This document shows, one piece after another, positions 1 through 9,743 of a stretch of 64,000 bases of DNA (position 1 is the first letter of the stretch; each line of letters begins with the position of its first letter). The notes below the pieces were generated by a model. That model was not told where the DNA came from, did no database searches, and saw only the letters and a list, made by a program, of their open reading frames with translations. A program made the translations under genes and the position numbers. The stretch is from Leptospira meyeri (lineage in GTDB: Bacteria > Spirochaetota > Leptospiria > Leptospirales > Leptospiraceae), in NCBI RefSeq assembly GCF_004368965.1, contig NZ_SORO01000001.1, positions 1,006,001 to 1,070,000 on the forward strand, written 5' to 3'.

Positions 1-219
1 TCCTTGTTTGTTTTTGAATTCAGATAGAAAACGATGAAAACTCCGGTTCTCCTCCTCTTCCGCATCAGGAATCCAAGGCTTTTGCAACAATGGATCTACA
101 ATGATATTTTGAGTTGTTTGGGCACCTAACGATAAAACTTGAAGTGATAGGAATAAAATTAAAAATCCTAATTTTACATTCAATTCAGATAATAGAAGAG
201 AGTATTTCTCCCTTATCAT
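1..219 (-). CDS. Secreted protein, N-terminal part only (runs off the left edge)
   Basis: Reading the minus strand from an ATG at 219 gives 73 open codons to the window edge. Residues about 17-34 form a hydrophobic signal segment ending LSLGAQ, typical of a signal peptidase I site. It is followed by a polar acidic stretch (DAEEEEN). The ATG lies two bases after the stop of the upstream gene that ends at 222, so the two are probably one transcript. No family can be recognised from this fragment; an exported or outer-membrane protein is the most that can be inferred. Confidence 0.6.
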   Translation of the reverse strand, partial: MIREKYSLLLSELNVKLGFLILFLSLQVLSLGAQTTQNIIVDPLLQKPWIPDAEEEENRSFHRFLSEFKNKQG

Positions 220-221
220 GT

Positions 222-1682
222 TTAAACCTGAAATTTAGATTGGATGAAACTCAGTGCCATGGAAAAAATCTTGGAAAAATCTCTTTTATGACCTTCATCG
301 TTCACTCGGGACAAAATTCCTTTTAATAGAGTTTGTACTTGTGTATAATTAGGAACTTCAAAAAAAGCCTTTTGGATATGAGGCCAAGCCATTTTCACCA
401 TCTGCATAAACTCAGGACTTCCTTTTTTGAATTCCTGGATCATTCGGTCCAATGTTAGTTTAACGACTTGGAAGTTTTTGATTTTTTTAACAATGCCACT
501 TAAAACGTCTCGGCTCAAATCGGATTTTGAACTCATCATTTGGAAAAGTGAGTTCCAATCCACAGCTTCATTTTTTTGTTCCTTTAAAACTTGAGTGCGA
601 AGTGAAACCACTGCCTTTTCAAATTCAGAAAGACCTCGTAGCCAATTTTGATATCCCACTTGGTCCGACTTCGTTTGAAAATTAGTTATGGTTTGGACTA
701 TATCCATAAATTCTTTCACACCAAAAGCATCTAACTTTGCTTTATTGGGATCAACCGGAATGACTGGCTCTGGTTCTTCAAAATCAACATCAATGTCTTG
801 TGAAAAATCAAGAGATTCCTCTGCACTGGAAGAAGCAGAGGAGGAAGATGAGTCAGATTCTTCAAAATCTAAATCTTCAATTTCGTATTCTTCTGATGAA
901 TTGGATTGCTGGTTGGATTGGTTTGTTTCTTGGACTGGATTGTCTTTGGGATCGGGACCGATTCTTACTTCTAAGAGTTCTCCCGTCAATGTATCGCCAA
1001 AAGTTTCCACAATTTCCAAAAGAATGGATTTGTCTTTTTCTGGAATGAGAGATTGTTTTTTGGCAACAGGTGTTGGAGGCGCATTCGCAATTGCTAATGC
1101 ATCAGTCAAAGAAACAGGTTCTTTCTCCGATTCGGCACTTGCTGGCATCGAAAGTGCTGCTTTGGCCGACTCCGCCATCAGGCCTTTGGGTTCAATGATC
1201 TCACCAGTAATAGGGTTTTCAAGAACCATCAGAATCCCTTTTTGAGCGAAAACAAAATCTTTGGGATGAGTGACCTGGAGTCGTTCGACAATTTCTTCCG
1301 CTACAGATGAAAAACTGGGAGCTGGCGCATTCGTCAGTTTGTCCAATTCCTGTGCTTTTAGTTTTTCTTGTACTTTATTTAGAACTTCGATAAAATTTGT
1401 GTTGAGGTATGCGGAAACCTCATTTTGTGGAACACCTAACATCGTGGCAAACTGAGGGAGGTGTTCAAAAAACTGATCCGTCTTTTTGATGTTCCCTGTC
1501 ATATAGGATTTGATTTGTTTAGCCACTTCTTCTACTTTGGCCGGGTCCATTTTACGAGCTTTGAGTAGTTTTTTGAAAATGTCGATATGGGCGTGGAAAT
1601 AGGATAAAAACTCCCCGTAAGCGGTGAATTCGAACTCTCCGTGCGCTTTTTTTTCTAAAACCTTTTTAGGACCGTCTGACAT
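222..1682 (-). CDS. Hypothetical acidic protein, probably Leptospira-specific
   Basis: The product is about 486 residues if translation starts at the Met of MSDGPKK; in-frame starts up to 1724 exist but add an unlikely leader. It has no signal peptide or membrane segment, so it is probably cytoplasmic. The N-terminal half is helical. The middle holds a low-complexity linker of Ser, Glu and Asp (around EESDSSSSSASSSAEE). The C-terminal 190 residues are helical again. I recognise no domain. The next gene (partial, at the left edge) starts two bases after this stop, suggesting co-transcription. It is divergent from the Cys-rich lipoprotein gene at 1775. Confidence 0.75.
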   Translation of the reverse strand: MSDGPKKVLEKKAHGEFEFTAYGEFLSYFHAHIDIFKKLLKARKMDPAKVEEVAKQIKSYMTGNIKKTDQFFEHLPQFATMLGVPQNEVSAYLNTNFIEVLNKVQEKLKAQELDKLTNAPAPSFSSVAEEIVERLQVTHPKDFVFAQKGILMVLENPITGEIIEPKGLMAESAKAALSMPASAESEKEPVSLTDALAIANAPPTPVAKKQSLIPEKDKSILLEIVETFGDTLTGELLEVRIGPDPKDNPVQETNQSNQQSNSSEEYEIEDLDFEESDSSSSSASSSAEESLDFSQDIDVDFEEPEPVIPVDPNKAKLDAFGVKEFMDIVQTITNFQTKSDQVGYQNWLRGLSEFEKAVVSLRTQVLKEQKNEAVDWNSLFQMMSSKSDLSRDVLSGIVKKIKNFQVVKLTLDRMIQEFKKGSPEFMQMVKMAWPHIQKAFFEVPNYTQVQTLLKGILSRVNDEGHKRDFSKIFSMALSFIQSKFQV

Positions 1683-1774
1683 ATAGGATCTCATCCAATG
1701 CATAGGAAAAGTCACAAGGGTCAAGATTTTTACGAACCGATTGACGAAATGCAGGGAGAACGGAGTTTAGGAAT

Positions 1775-2044
1775 ATGAATCGTTTGTTTGTTTTGGTTGT
1801 ATTGTGTTTTGTCATGATCTTCTCTACATCTTGTCAAAAGAGAGAAGACAAAACGGTGGAAAGGAACTTGATGACTTTCCTTGTTACATGCACTGGCGGA
1901 AGTTTAGAAGCTTGTAATGCCGGTTGTGCAGGTAAATACCCTGATGTCACAGGAGACAATTACCCAGCAGCTTCTGCTTGTTTTACTGCTTGTTCCACCA
2001 ACTGCAATCTGTCCACAACCCTTCTTTTGCTAACCAATAAGTAG
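1775..2044 (+). CDS. Small Cys-rich lipoprotein
   Basis: This 89-residue protein begins with a classic lipoprotein signal peptide: basic MNR, a hydrophobic core, and the lipobox STSC with the lipidated Cys at about residue 20. The mature part holds six further cysteines (VTC, EAC, AGC, SAC, TAC, TNC), which suggests a compact disulphide-stabilised domain outside the cytoplasm. The family is not recognised. It converges with rsmE, whose stop lies 15 bases downstream. Function unknown; membrane-anchored and exported is well supported. Confidence 0.75.
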   Translation: MNRLFVLVVLCFVMIFSTSCQKREDKTVERNLMTFLVTCTGGSLEACNAGCAGKYPDVTGDNYPAASACFTACSTNCNLSTTLLLLTNK

Positions 2045-2059
2045 AAAGTTTCGCTTCAT

Positions 2060-2740
2060 CTAAGTTCCGTACACAAGGAAACTCGCGGCCACAATGCCTG
2101 CAGTTTCTGTACGGAGAACCCCACCGGGAAGGGTGAGTCTAGGAATTTGGTTTTCTTCCATCCAACTCTCTTCATCAACATGAAATCCTCCTTCAGGCCC
2201 AACCACCGGAATTTTTCCAATGAGTTGCTTCACTGTAAAAATTTCTGACCTATGTGGGTGCAACACCACCAAACTTTCCTTATGTGACTCCATCCATTCT
2301 TTCGCAGGTTCTATGGAAAGAGAAAGTAATTCGGATTGCCTAGATTGAGCGGCGGCTTCTTTTACAATTTTTTCGGCACGTTCCAAATTGAACTCTTTGC
2401 GAATGGAATGACGAAACACTAAAAATACAACTGCATCAAGGCCAATCTCTGTTACCTTCTGTAAAAAGAAATCAAAGCGGTTTCCTTTGGGAAGGGCAAT
2501 CGCAATGGTTTTGCGTTCCATTTTTTGAGAAATCTGAGTTTCGCTTAGAAACTTCAATTCTTTGGAAAGGGGAGAAAACTGATAGTTATACAAGCCACCG
2601 ATCCCATCTCGAATTTGGATAACGGCCTCGTCCTTACTGAGTCTCAAAGCACGAAGGTGGGCCAACTCATCTTTCGATAAAACTATGAATGGTTTTGGTA
2701 TAAATCCAGTTCGAAAAAGGATAAGAGCTGGATCTAACAA
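2060..2740 (-). CDS. rsmE: 16S rRNA (uracil-1498-N3)-methyltransferase RsmE
   Basis: RsmE methylates N3 of U1498 in 16S rRNA, using S-adenosylmethionine. The 226-residue length fits the family. The C-terminal SPOUT knot is clear: VGPEGGF near residue 180 and LRTETAG near residue 210 are the conserved SAM-binding loops. The N-terminal part (HLRALRLSKDEAV) matches the PUA-like RNA-binding domain. It is the last gene of a minus-strand run guaB > lolA-like > rsmE with gaps of 9 and 4 bases, so it is probably co-transcribed with them. Confidence 0.93.
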   Translation of the reverse strand: MLDPALILFRTGFIPKPFIVLSKDELAHLRALRLSKDEAVIQIRDGIGGLYNYQFSPLSKELKFLSETQISQKMERKTIAIALPKGNRFDFFLQKVTEIGLDAVVFLVFRHSIRKEFNLERAEKIVKEAAAQSRQSELLSLSIEPAKEWMESHKESLVVLHPHRSEIFTVKQLIGKIPVVGPEGGFHVDEESWMEENQIPRLTLPGGVLRTETAGIVAASFLVYGT

Positions 2741-2744
2741 AGAT

Positions 2745-3518
2745 TTAACGACTTAAATTATCAACTGCAAACAAAGAAGCATCAGGGTTCACTGATTTAT
2801 CCACTTCTTGGATTTCCCAAACCGTAATGCTACCTGTGTTCAAATCTAACATCTCGAGGCGAGATGCTTTTTGAATTTCTTCTACCTTTCCCGAAACTTC
2901 CTTCACCTTCACGGGACCATACTTCAAGTTCAATGTTTTGAATAAAATTCCATCCCGATCGTGAAAGTCGACACGGTAAGGTTTGAGATCTTTTTTCCCT
3001 ATCAGTAACACTAACTTTTTATAAAAATATGGTAAGATAGGTTTTAGAGAAACTCGGTAATAAACTTCTCCACCGATTTCCAAATCCGTATTCACTAAAG
3101 GGTTATAATTGGCCTGATAAGAGTATCCTGAAAGATCAACGTAAAAAAAACCAGTGCCCATCAGAGACTCATATTTTTCATCATCTGTTTTTCGAAAGAG
3201 TTTGGCACTTAAAACATTGAAGAAAAAAACATTTTCTCCCTCGTCTTTCGTCAAAAGTTTGGATTCAAGTCCCCTTCCCTTTCGATCAAAGAGAAGGAGA
3301 GCATCCTCACCATTAAAAAACCGATTGATCTTCCAAGTTTCCGAAGTTCCGTTTCTGCGAATGAGAACGTAAGTCCCTTTGACAAGGCCTTTTCCGAAAT
3401 CCATTTCTCTGTCAAGTCTTGCCAAAAGCTCCTGAGCCGACAAACTCGAATCAGGTACCCCTTGCGCGCCAAGCGAAACGAAACTAAAAAAGATTATGAA
3501 GATCGAAAGGTATCTCAT
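2745..3518 (-). CDS. LolA-like outer-membrane lipoprotein-sorting family protein
   Basis: The 257-residue protein has a signal peptide (cleavage likely after SLGAQG). The rest reads as a beta-rich LolA-like fold: early AQELLARLDREMDFG, then KGTYVLIRRNG, and a late KPYRVDFHDRDGILFKTL. It resembles the uncharacterised lipoprotein-sorting family (LolA_like) found beside transport genes in many bacteria. A periplasmic lipid or lipoprotein carrier role is inference only. It sits between guaB and rsmE with very short gaps, suggesting one operon. Confidence 0.65.
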   Translation of the reverse strand: MRYLSIFIIFFSFVSLGAQGVPDSSLSAQELLARLDREMDFGKGLVKGTYVLIRRNGTSETWKINRFFNGEDALLLFDRKGRGLESKLLTKDEGENVFFFNVLSAKLFRKTDDEKYESLMGTGFFYVDLSGYSYQANYNPLVNTDLEIGGEVYYRVSLKPILPYFYKKLVLLIGKKDLKPYRVDFHDRDGILFKTLNLKYGPVKVKEVSGKVEEIQKASRLEMLDLNTGSITVWEIQEVDKSVNPDASLFAVDNLSR

Positions 3519-3527
3519 TAATAATTG

Positions 3528-5054
3528 TTATTCCGCCCTCATGGATGGTTTTGTGTAAGAATACAAACCATGAACACTACCTTGTGCTTGAGCAGATTCT
3601 GTTCTTCTTTCAAACCGAAGTTTTCCTTCTCGCAATGCTTTGTGTAAGTCGGGAATATTTCTAAATCCCATATCTTGAAAACTTTGTCTGAGTCCTTGAA
3701 CGAGATAAGGAATGAGATTCAATACAGATCCTTTGTCCACAACATATCCAGAAACACCTTGGGCCACTTTGATCTTTTGTGATTCAGAGAAATACCGTTT
3801 ATCCCCACCTTTACTCATCGCCTCCAAACTAGCCATTCCCCGATACTTCTTTAGACGAATTCCATTTTCATAAAAATACTCACCTGGAGCTTCTTTTGTT
3901 CCCGCAAACATGGATCCCATCATACACATGGAAGCTCCAATTGCAAGGGCATTGGCAATGTCTCCAATATTAGAAATTCCACCATCTGCAATCACCGGAA
4001 TTCCATGTGCTTGTGCATACTCAGCGGTTTTGAATACAGCAGTCGCTTGTGCACGGCCCACTGCCATGGTATCTTGTGTGATACAAATGGATCCGGGTCC
4101 CATTCCAATCCGAAGTCCATCGGCACCAGCAGCAATTAGGTTTGCCGCTTGCGCTTTTGTTACCACGTTTCCGCCAATCACATCAATGTTTGGGAAATTA
4201 GATTTGATCCATTGGATCATTTCCATTTGATAACTAGAGTTTCCTTGTGCCGAATCTATGATGATGGCATCTACACCGACTCCCGCAAGGGCCGCCATAC
4301 GATCACGTGACTCTGGTAAGGTGGAAAGTGCGGCTCCAACTCGTAGTCTTTTTTGGTCATCTTTGGAAGACTGAGGGAACTCTTTGTTTTTTTTCAGGTC
4401 ACTACGACAAATAAGAGCAACTAACTTTCCCTGTTTATCAACAATAGGAAGTTTTCCTTTTTTGCTAGTGCGAAGGATGTTGTTTGCTTCTTGCAAACTA
4501 ATTCCAACGTTAGCAGTGATAAGCTCCGTTGTCATCACCTTCCCAAGTTTAATGTCACGATCTCTTTCGAAATCTACATCTCGGTTAGTAACAATACCAA
4601 CTAACTTGGTGCTGGCGGTTCCATCTTCAGTGATGGGGATTCCACTGAATCCATACTTTTCTTTAACTGCATCCAAATCGGAAAGTGTATGTTCAGGAGA
4701 AAGAAGGATAGGATCTTTGATAAATCCATTTTCGTATCGTTTTACTTTGCGAACTAAATCCACTTGTTCATCGATACTATTATTATAATGTATAATTCCG
4801 ATTCCACCCATAAGCGCTTGTGCAATTGCCATTTCTGACTCAGTCACAGTGTCCATAGGAGAACTCATCAGAGGTCTTTTGAGTGAAATGTTTTTGGAAA
4901 GTTTGGTTTCGAGTTCTACATCGCTAGGGTTAAAGTCGATGTATCCGGGTAAAACTAAAAAGTCCCGATAGGTGAGTCCCATGTTGACCGAGAAGAGCTC
5001 TTGTCCACTGACTCCATCGAAAAGCTCAGATCCTGGTAGGGGTTGATTTGACAT
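3528..5054 (-). CDS. guaB: Inosine-5'-monophosphate dehydrogenase
   Basis: GuaB oxidises IMP to XMP with NAD+, the committed step to guanine nucleotides. I place the start at the Met of MSNQPLPG (508 residues) because AGGAAGGA sits just upstream; a longer frame starts at 5084. Two CBS domains occupy about residues 110-225. The catalytic loop GPGSICITQ puts the active Cys at about residue 324. The flap and C-terminus ([37 protein letters not shown]) are closer to animal and fungal IMPDH than to the usual bacterial type, which has SICTT. First gene of the guaB > lolA-like > rsmE run. Confidence 0.96.
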   Translation of the reverse strand: MSNQPLPGSELFDGVSGQELFSVNMGLTYRDFLVLPGYIDFNPSDVELETKLSKNISLKRPLMSSPMDTVTESEMAIAQALMGGIGIIHYNNSIDEQVDLVRKVKRYENGFIKDPILLSPEHTLSDLDAVKEKYGFSGIPITEDGTASTKLVGIVTNRDVDFERDRDIKLGKVMTTELITANVGISLQEANNILRTSKKGKLPIVDKQGKLVALICRSDLKKNKEFPQSSKDDQKRLRVGAALSTLPESRDRMAALAGVGVDAIIIDSAQGNSSYQMEMIQWIKSNFPNIDVIGGNVVTKAQAANLIAAGADGLRIGMGPGSICITQDTMAVGRAQATAVFKTAEYAQAHGIPVIADGGISNIGDIANALAIGASMCMMGSMFAGTKEAPGEYFYENGIRLKKYRGMASLEAMSKGGDKRYFSESQKIKVAQGVSGYVVDKGSVLNLIPYLVQGLRQSFQDMGFRNIPDLHKALREGKLRFERRTESAQAQGSVHGLYSYTKPSMRAE

Positions 5055-5151
5055 AATTATCCTTCCTTTTTCTACTTTAGGCAAGAAAACTCTCCGTGCA
5101 AGAGAATTTCAGGAGAAATTCGTCCGATAATAGTAAGTAACACGACCTTTT

Positions 5152-6309
5152 ATGGAAACACTAGAAAGAAGTAAGCGATCTTTGGATGTTTTTTCTGACA
5201 AAGAAAAAAAACTCCATGTTTTGACGAAATTTTTATTAAACCAGGAATTGAGTCTAAAGGACAACATCCACTCTGGGGAAAGTTGTTTTTTAAAAAAAGT
5301 ATCAGCGGATGGGAACAAGGTTCTTGTGAGCGTTCGCCCTACCCTGACACTTTCTGTGGGCCAAAAAATCACCCTATACAAAATTTTAGGCCGATACCTG
5401 CATCTGGAATGTACGGTGGAACAAGATAAAGGGGAGTCGCAGTATGTACTCCATTTAGATAAAATTGCCATCGCAAAAAAAGATAGAGAAAGTTCAAGGA
5501 TCCCTGTCCCACCTGGATCCGCTTGGATCACCAACGTGGTTTCCAGTAAGGCAAAAATTGAAACAGATATGTTTCATGTCCCGACGGCAGTCAAAGTGAA
5601 CTTTCAAGACTATGAAACCAAACTCAAAAACTCAGTGGATTTTATTAAGATTTCGACTTTTAACTCAAGTGAAGACTCAGAAATCATCCGCCAAATTAAA
5701 AAAACCAAAAAGGGTTTGTTGTTAGAAGATGCCACCGATCGCAAATCCTACGAAACGGCTCCGAACGAAGACTTCTTGGTTTTTTCAGAAGAAATCGAAG
5801 AAGATATTGATAAAGAAATCAATAACAAACGAAACCAAAAAATCAAATCAGAACTCATCCTCCCCATTCTCTATTTAACTGATGAAGAAGAATCCATTCC
5901 GATTGGATACATCCAAATGCAAAGTAAAACAGAAACCTTTGATTTGCTGAAAGCCATGGAGATGAAAACTTTATGTTTTGAAATGGTAGACCGGATTCGT
6001 CATTCAAATATGATCAAGTCAGATGGAAAATTTCCAGTGATTGATATTTCTGAAGGTGGACTCAAAGTGATTGTAGACCACCCTGATTTGATTCAAAGTT
6101 TACCAAAACTTTCCGGATTCCAATTTGATATATTTTTTAAAATGCAATCTCCTCTCACTGCGTTTGGGACAATCAAAACAATTACCAAAAACGAAGAAGG
6201 TCACCTAACAGTAGGCTTGGCGATTGCGGGACACTCCTCTCGTTCCGGTGAGAAAAAAAGATTTTTGGAAAACGTGGAATTCTTTCGAAAACAAAATCAC
6301 AAATCCTAA
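5152..6309 (+). CDS. DUF1577-type protein with PilZ-like C-terminus
   Basis: The 385-residue cytoplasmic protein has no signal peptide or membrane helix. The overall sequence matches my memory of the Leptospira DUF1577 family. Near residue 300 it carries IDISEGGLKV, which fits the D-x-S-x-x-G half of the PilZ c-di-GMP-binding signature. A clear RxxxR partner is not obvious; the nearest candidate is the DRIRHS segment about 20 residues earlier. A c-di-GMP effector role is therefore plausible but unproven. It is divergent from guaB and converges with the radical SAM gene, whose stop lies one base beyond its end. Confidence 0.7.
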   Translation: METLERSKRSLDVFSDKEKKLHVLTKFLLNQELSLKDNIHSGESCFLKKVSADGNKVLVSVRPTLTLSVGQKITLYKILGRYLHLECTVEQDKGESQYVLHLDKIAIAKKDRESSRIPVPPGSAWITNVVSSKAKIETDMFHVPTAVKVNFQDYETKLKNSVDFIKISTFNSSEDSEIIRQIKKTKKGLLLEDATDRKSYETAPNEDFLVFSEEIEEDIDKEINNKRNQKIKSELILPILYLTDEEESIPIGYIQMQSKTETFDLLKAMEMKTLCFEMVDRIRHSNMIKSDGKFPVIDISEGGLKVIVDHPDLIQSLPKLSGFQFDIFFKMQSPLTAFGTIKTITKNEEGHLTVGLAIAGHSSRSGEKKRFLENVEFFRKQNHKS

Positions 6310-6310
6310 T

Positions 6311-8248
6311 TTAAAGTTCTCCGTAACCTAAAACTTCCATCGACCATCTTTCTTCTAGTTTTCTAGAGGAAAATGTTATGGTCTCTGGATCCATATTTTG
6401 TTTTAAGAATTCAAAATCCTTTGGATCAACTTCTTCCCCATCCACCAAATAGAAAGATTCTTCCGAAAGATCCAAACTTTTGATTTTACTTGTTGGAAGT
6501 TTTTCATAAATCAAATACGAAGCTGAATCCAGTTCATTCTTTCGCCAGTTCTTCAGTTCCAACTTTTGTCCGTCGATGACAAAGACCAATCGGTGTTGTA
6601 GGTTCTCTCCACGATGCGCCAAAGTCCTGGATAAATAAGAATTTCTTTTGGCCTCAAGGGTAGAAACAAGATCTGCCACTTCCTTTGATTTGGGAACAGA
6701 GGCCAAAGGAATCACAAAGTCAATGGTAGAAAATGGCTCAGAATTAATTCGCCCTTCGATGAATGTTAGAATCCTAGAAAGATCCTTTCCCAAATTTTCG
6801 GAATGAAACCAAACACTATGATGGCGACTCCCCGACCATTCCTTTGCCATTGCAAATGCATTCTCTAACCCAGAACTAAAAAATCGAATTCCCGAACTTG
6901 AAAACTCCAGATCCATTCGGTCATTTTTTCCAGATTCTGGTGCACACAAAAATGGTCTTGGAAATTCATCCAGTCGTCTTTCGAGTAAATCTTCTGCAAA
7001 GTACAAAGACTCTGTTAAGTCCCTTGGACTAAAGGTCGGCGTTTGGATGATTCGGTATGGCGGTGTCGACATAAAAGAAAGTCCTTCTTTCTCAGCATCC
7101 CGACGCATGGCAGTCCCTGGCAAAACGGACAAGGGAAAGGCTTGAACCCATTCCCCAAGGCCGTGTTCCAAAAAGAAATGAATTCCTCTTTCCACATCAT
7201 CCGGTTTGTCACCAGGTAGTCCGATGATGAGATCCAGAAGCAGTTCCATTCCTTCACCAGCTAACATCTTCGCCACTTCTGCCACTTTGTGTGGACTACC
7301 ATAACGTTTCACTCGTTTCAAAGTTTCTTCGTTTACGGATTGAAGTCCCAGTTCCACTCGAGTGAATCCCGCCTTACGAAGTTTAGTTGCAATTTTTGGA
7401 GTGACACCTTCCGAACGTAATTCCGCAAACATGGACATCTGGCCATCGGAGTTTACTAAAGCAATGGCATCCAAAAAATTTTCGAATCCAGGTCTATGAT
7501 TGAAGGTAGGATCTAAAAAAACCAGTTCCCTGGCTCCTTTTTCTTTTAAATTGGAAATCAAACGAATGGTTTCAGGAATATCAAGTGTCCTTAAGTTTTG
7601 TGAGGACTTAGGATAGAAACAATAGGTACATTGCGATTTACAACCCCTGACGGTTTCCAAATACGTGGAACGTTTGGGATCTACTTGTAAATGGCCAGTG
7701 GTATAGGGAGAAGGAAAATCCGTGAGTGGAAAATTTGCTTGTGCCTGTTTTCCAAAGGATGTAAGTTTTCCGTTTTCTTTCCGATAGGCCACATTTTCCA
7801 ATCCTTCCAAAGAAGACCCAGAGAGGATGGTCCGCATAAGGTTTCGAAAACTATGTTCGGCTTCACCAGACACAGCGATATCATAACCCTCTTCCCCCAA
7901 AACATAAGGGTTGTCATCATTGACCTCTGGACCTCCGATGAGGATCTTAGTATCTGGATTTCGTTTTTTAATTTCTTTGGCAATGTAAAGGCTACGTTCT
8001 GTATTCCATAAATATAATGAGAGACCTAAAAAATCAGGACCTTCTTTTGCGATCCGATCGATTAATTCTTTGTCACCTAAAGAATCTGTATCTTCCGGAG
8101 GAATGACAAAAGGTTGGATACCTAAAACTGGGTCTTCTTTGGACTCGAGACAACTTGCTAAACTAGCAGCCGCTAGGGGGACATTTCCCGTTGCTGCATA
8201 ATAGGAAGGAGGAGGTACCGGTAATTGCAAAAATTGTATTTTTGCCAT
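6311..8248 (-). CDS. B12-binding domain radical SAM protein
   Basis: The N-terminal 170 residues form a cobalamin-binding Rossmann-like domain (KILIGGPEVNDDN, VSGEAEHSF). The radical SAM core follows with the cluster motif CKSQCTYC (CxxxCxxC) near residue 210. The GLPGD motif, and further barrel strands such as LGLQSVNEETL, are also present. Such B12-dependent radical SAM proteins often methylate or rearrange lipids and cofactors; the substrate here is unknown. The start is uncertain: MAKIQFLQLP at 8248 fits the family best, with further in-frame starts at 8260 and 8287 (TTG). It lies just downstream of the EAL gene on the same strand. Confidence 0.85.
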   Translation of the reverse strand: MAKIQFLQLPVPPPSYYAATGNVPLAAASLASCLESKEDPVLGIQPFVIPPEDTDSLGDKELIDRIAKEGPDFLGLSLYLWNTERSLYIAKEIKKRNPDTKILIGGPEVNDDNPYVLGEEGYDIAVSGEAEHSFRNLMRTILSGSSLEGLENVAYRKENGKLTSFGKQAQANFPLTDFPSPYTTGHLQVDPKRSTYLETVRGCKSQCTYCFYPKSSQNLRTLDIPETIRLISNLKEKGARELVFLDPTFNHRPGFENFLDAIALVNSDGQMSMFAELRSEGVTPKIATKLRKAGFTRVELGLQSVNEETLKRVKRYGSPHKVAEVAKMLAGEGMELLLDLIIGLPGDKPDDVERGIHFFLEHGLGEWVQAFPLSVLPGTAMRRDAEKEGLSFMSTPPYRIIQTPTFSPRDLTESLYFAEDLLERRLDEFPRPFLCAPESGKNDRMDLEFSSSGIRFFSSGLENAFAMAKEWSGSRHHSVWFHSENLGKDLSRILTFIEGRINSEPFSTIDFVIPLASVPKSKEVADLVSTLEAKRNSYLSRTLAHRGENLQHRLVFVIDGQKLELKNWRKNELDSASYLIYEKLPTSKIKSLDLSEESFYLVDGEEVDPKDFEFLKQNMDPETITFSSRKLEERWSMEVLGYGEL

Positions 8249-8293
8249 ATTGAATGACATGATCTCAGATGAGAGGGATTTTCGCAAAACCTT

Positions 8294-9553
8294 TCAGGAT
8301 CTTGAAACCACCACATCGATGAATAAAATCAAATTTTCAGAAAGATTTCTAGCAAATGTCCGTAACATCATCCGTTCGGATATGTCATGATACATTTGGG
8401 AAAGAGTCCAAGCATCCCGACTCGTTTTGGATTTGTGCAAATGTTCAAAAAAATATGGGCGAAAGGACCAGTTTTTTCCAAGAAAGGAATAGTCCGGTTC
8501 TATATTCCCTGTATTACCACGGGAATAATTAGGAGAAACCTGGAACCCAAGCGGACTTGTGATGTACATCCGAAAAAAATCCCCATCTCCAAAAACATTG
8601 GTTTCAAATCCACCCTTCCATTCCCAAATTCCATTCTCTTCCGTAAATCCCATCATGATTTCAGATAGTTTATCCTTCCAAATAGTCTCCCATTCAATTT
8701 GGCGATTCATCTCCGATTGTTTTCGGGCATGAAAGTATTCTAAAGAAGATTGCATTTCAGTTCTATAATCAAATCGTTTTGCAAATAGTGGTTCTGGTTT
8801 GGCAAAATAAAAACCCTGGATGTATCTTGCTCCGTAATTCAAAGCATTGTAAAGTTCATCTTCCGATTCAATTCCTTCAAATAGTAAACTACTTCCCAAA
8901 GATTCTCCCAACTTTGATAAGTTGAGTAAAATTTCTTTGAAGTTTCTTGAGAATGTTGACCTTCTTAACATCTGTAAGTCGACTTTAATAATTTCTGGAT
9001 GAAAGAGACCAATTCGATCTAAATTACTTGCTTCCGACCCGGCATCATCCACAGCAATAGAGAATCCTTCTTGTCGGTATAAATTAAGAACGGGACGTAA
9101 TAACTCTAAATTATGTGGGAATCTTTCTTCCGTAATCTCAATGACTATCCGTTCTGGGTCCACTCCAACTTCTCTCACCATCCGAATGGTTTGTGGGAGT
9201 GTTGTTTCCAATTGTAACAATGTATGGTACATTATGTTCGGAGATATATTTAAAAATAACTTGGTTTCTGCAGGTGCTTCTTTTGCAAATTTTTGTAAGG
9301 CAGCATAACGGATTTCTTCATCGACTTTCTTTTTTAAGAAAAAAATTTCATCGTAACCAAAGGTTTGAGATAAAAAGAATTCTCCTAGGCTTACCAGTCC
9401 TTCGGGAGTGGAAAGACGACCGAGGAGTTCATAACCGTAAATGCCAGTGGATTCCGACGAAAGGATGGGTTGGAAAACGGGAACGAGGGTTCCGCCAGAC
9501 AACCATTCTTTCCAATCGCGCAGAAGCTGATGACTTTCTCTTTCTGTAATCAT
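8294..9553 (-). CDS. EAL-domain c-di-GMP phosphodiesterase, YkuI type
   Basis: The predicted role is hydrolysis of cyclic di-GMP. The EAL domain spans about residues 20-260. Catalytic positions look intact: E in YELLGR (about residue 42), N in LNISPN, E in IEITEE, DD in VDDAGS, K in IIKVD, E in FEGIES and Q in YIQGFYFAKP. The C-terminal 150 residues (SPLGFQVSPNY, RPYFFEHL, SQMYHDI) resemble the PAS-like YkuI_C sensor, and the total length (419) matches B. subtilis YkuI. No membrane segment is seen, so it is cytosolic. The ATG at 9553 is preferred over an upstream TTG at 9565. Confidence 0.85.
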   Translation of the reverse strand: MITERESHQLLRDWKEWLSGGTLVPVFQPILSSESTGIYGYELLGRLSTPEGLVSLGEFFLSQTFGYDEIFFLKKKVDEEIRYAALQKFAKEAPAETKLFLNISPNIMYHTLLQLETTLPQTIRMVREVGVDPERIVIEITEERFPHNLELLRPVLNLYRQEGFSIAVDDAGSEASNLDRIGLFHPEIIKVDLQMLRRSTFSRNFKEILLNLSKLGESLGSSLLFEGIESEDELYNALNYGARYIQGFYFAKPEPLFAKRFDYRTEMQSSLEYFHARKQSEMNRQIEWETIWKDKLSEIMMGFTEENGIWEWKGGFETNVFGDGDFFRMYITSPLGFQVSPNYSRGNTGNIEPDYSFLGKNWSFRPYFFEHLHKSKTSRDAWTLSQMYHDISERMMLRTFARNLSENLILFIDVVVSRS

Positions 9554-9698
9554 AAATAGATACAATCTTTTAATGCAAGATCAGTACCAATAAGCATTGT
9601 AGGGAATTTTACTGCAATATGCCCAATTAAAAGGCAACAACGAACACGGGAGGAAGAAAAACGCTAAATTTGCTTATTAATTAAGCGGAATGATAAAA

Positions 9699-9727
9699 AA
9701 AACCACCCAGGTTGCCCAGGGTGGTTT
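9699..9727 (-). terminator. Rho-independent terminator of the small lipoprotein gene
   Basis: AAACCACCC and GGGTGGTTT form a perfect 9-bp stem around a 10-base loop. On the minus strand the stem is followed by a run of T residues (A run at 9695-9700 on the plus strand). It lies 17 bases past the stop of the 54-residue lipoprotein gene. Confidence 0.85.
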
Positions 9728-9743
9728 CTGATTTGAGTAGAAA

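Noticed and set aside
114..326. 70-codon plus-strand frame at the left edge
   Set aside because: It crosses two minus-strand genes that have a signal peptide and proper spacing.
688..1245. 185-codon plus-strand frame inside the acidic protein gene
   Set aside because: It is the complement of the Ser/Glu-rich linker; no ribosome site, no domain.
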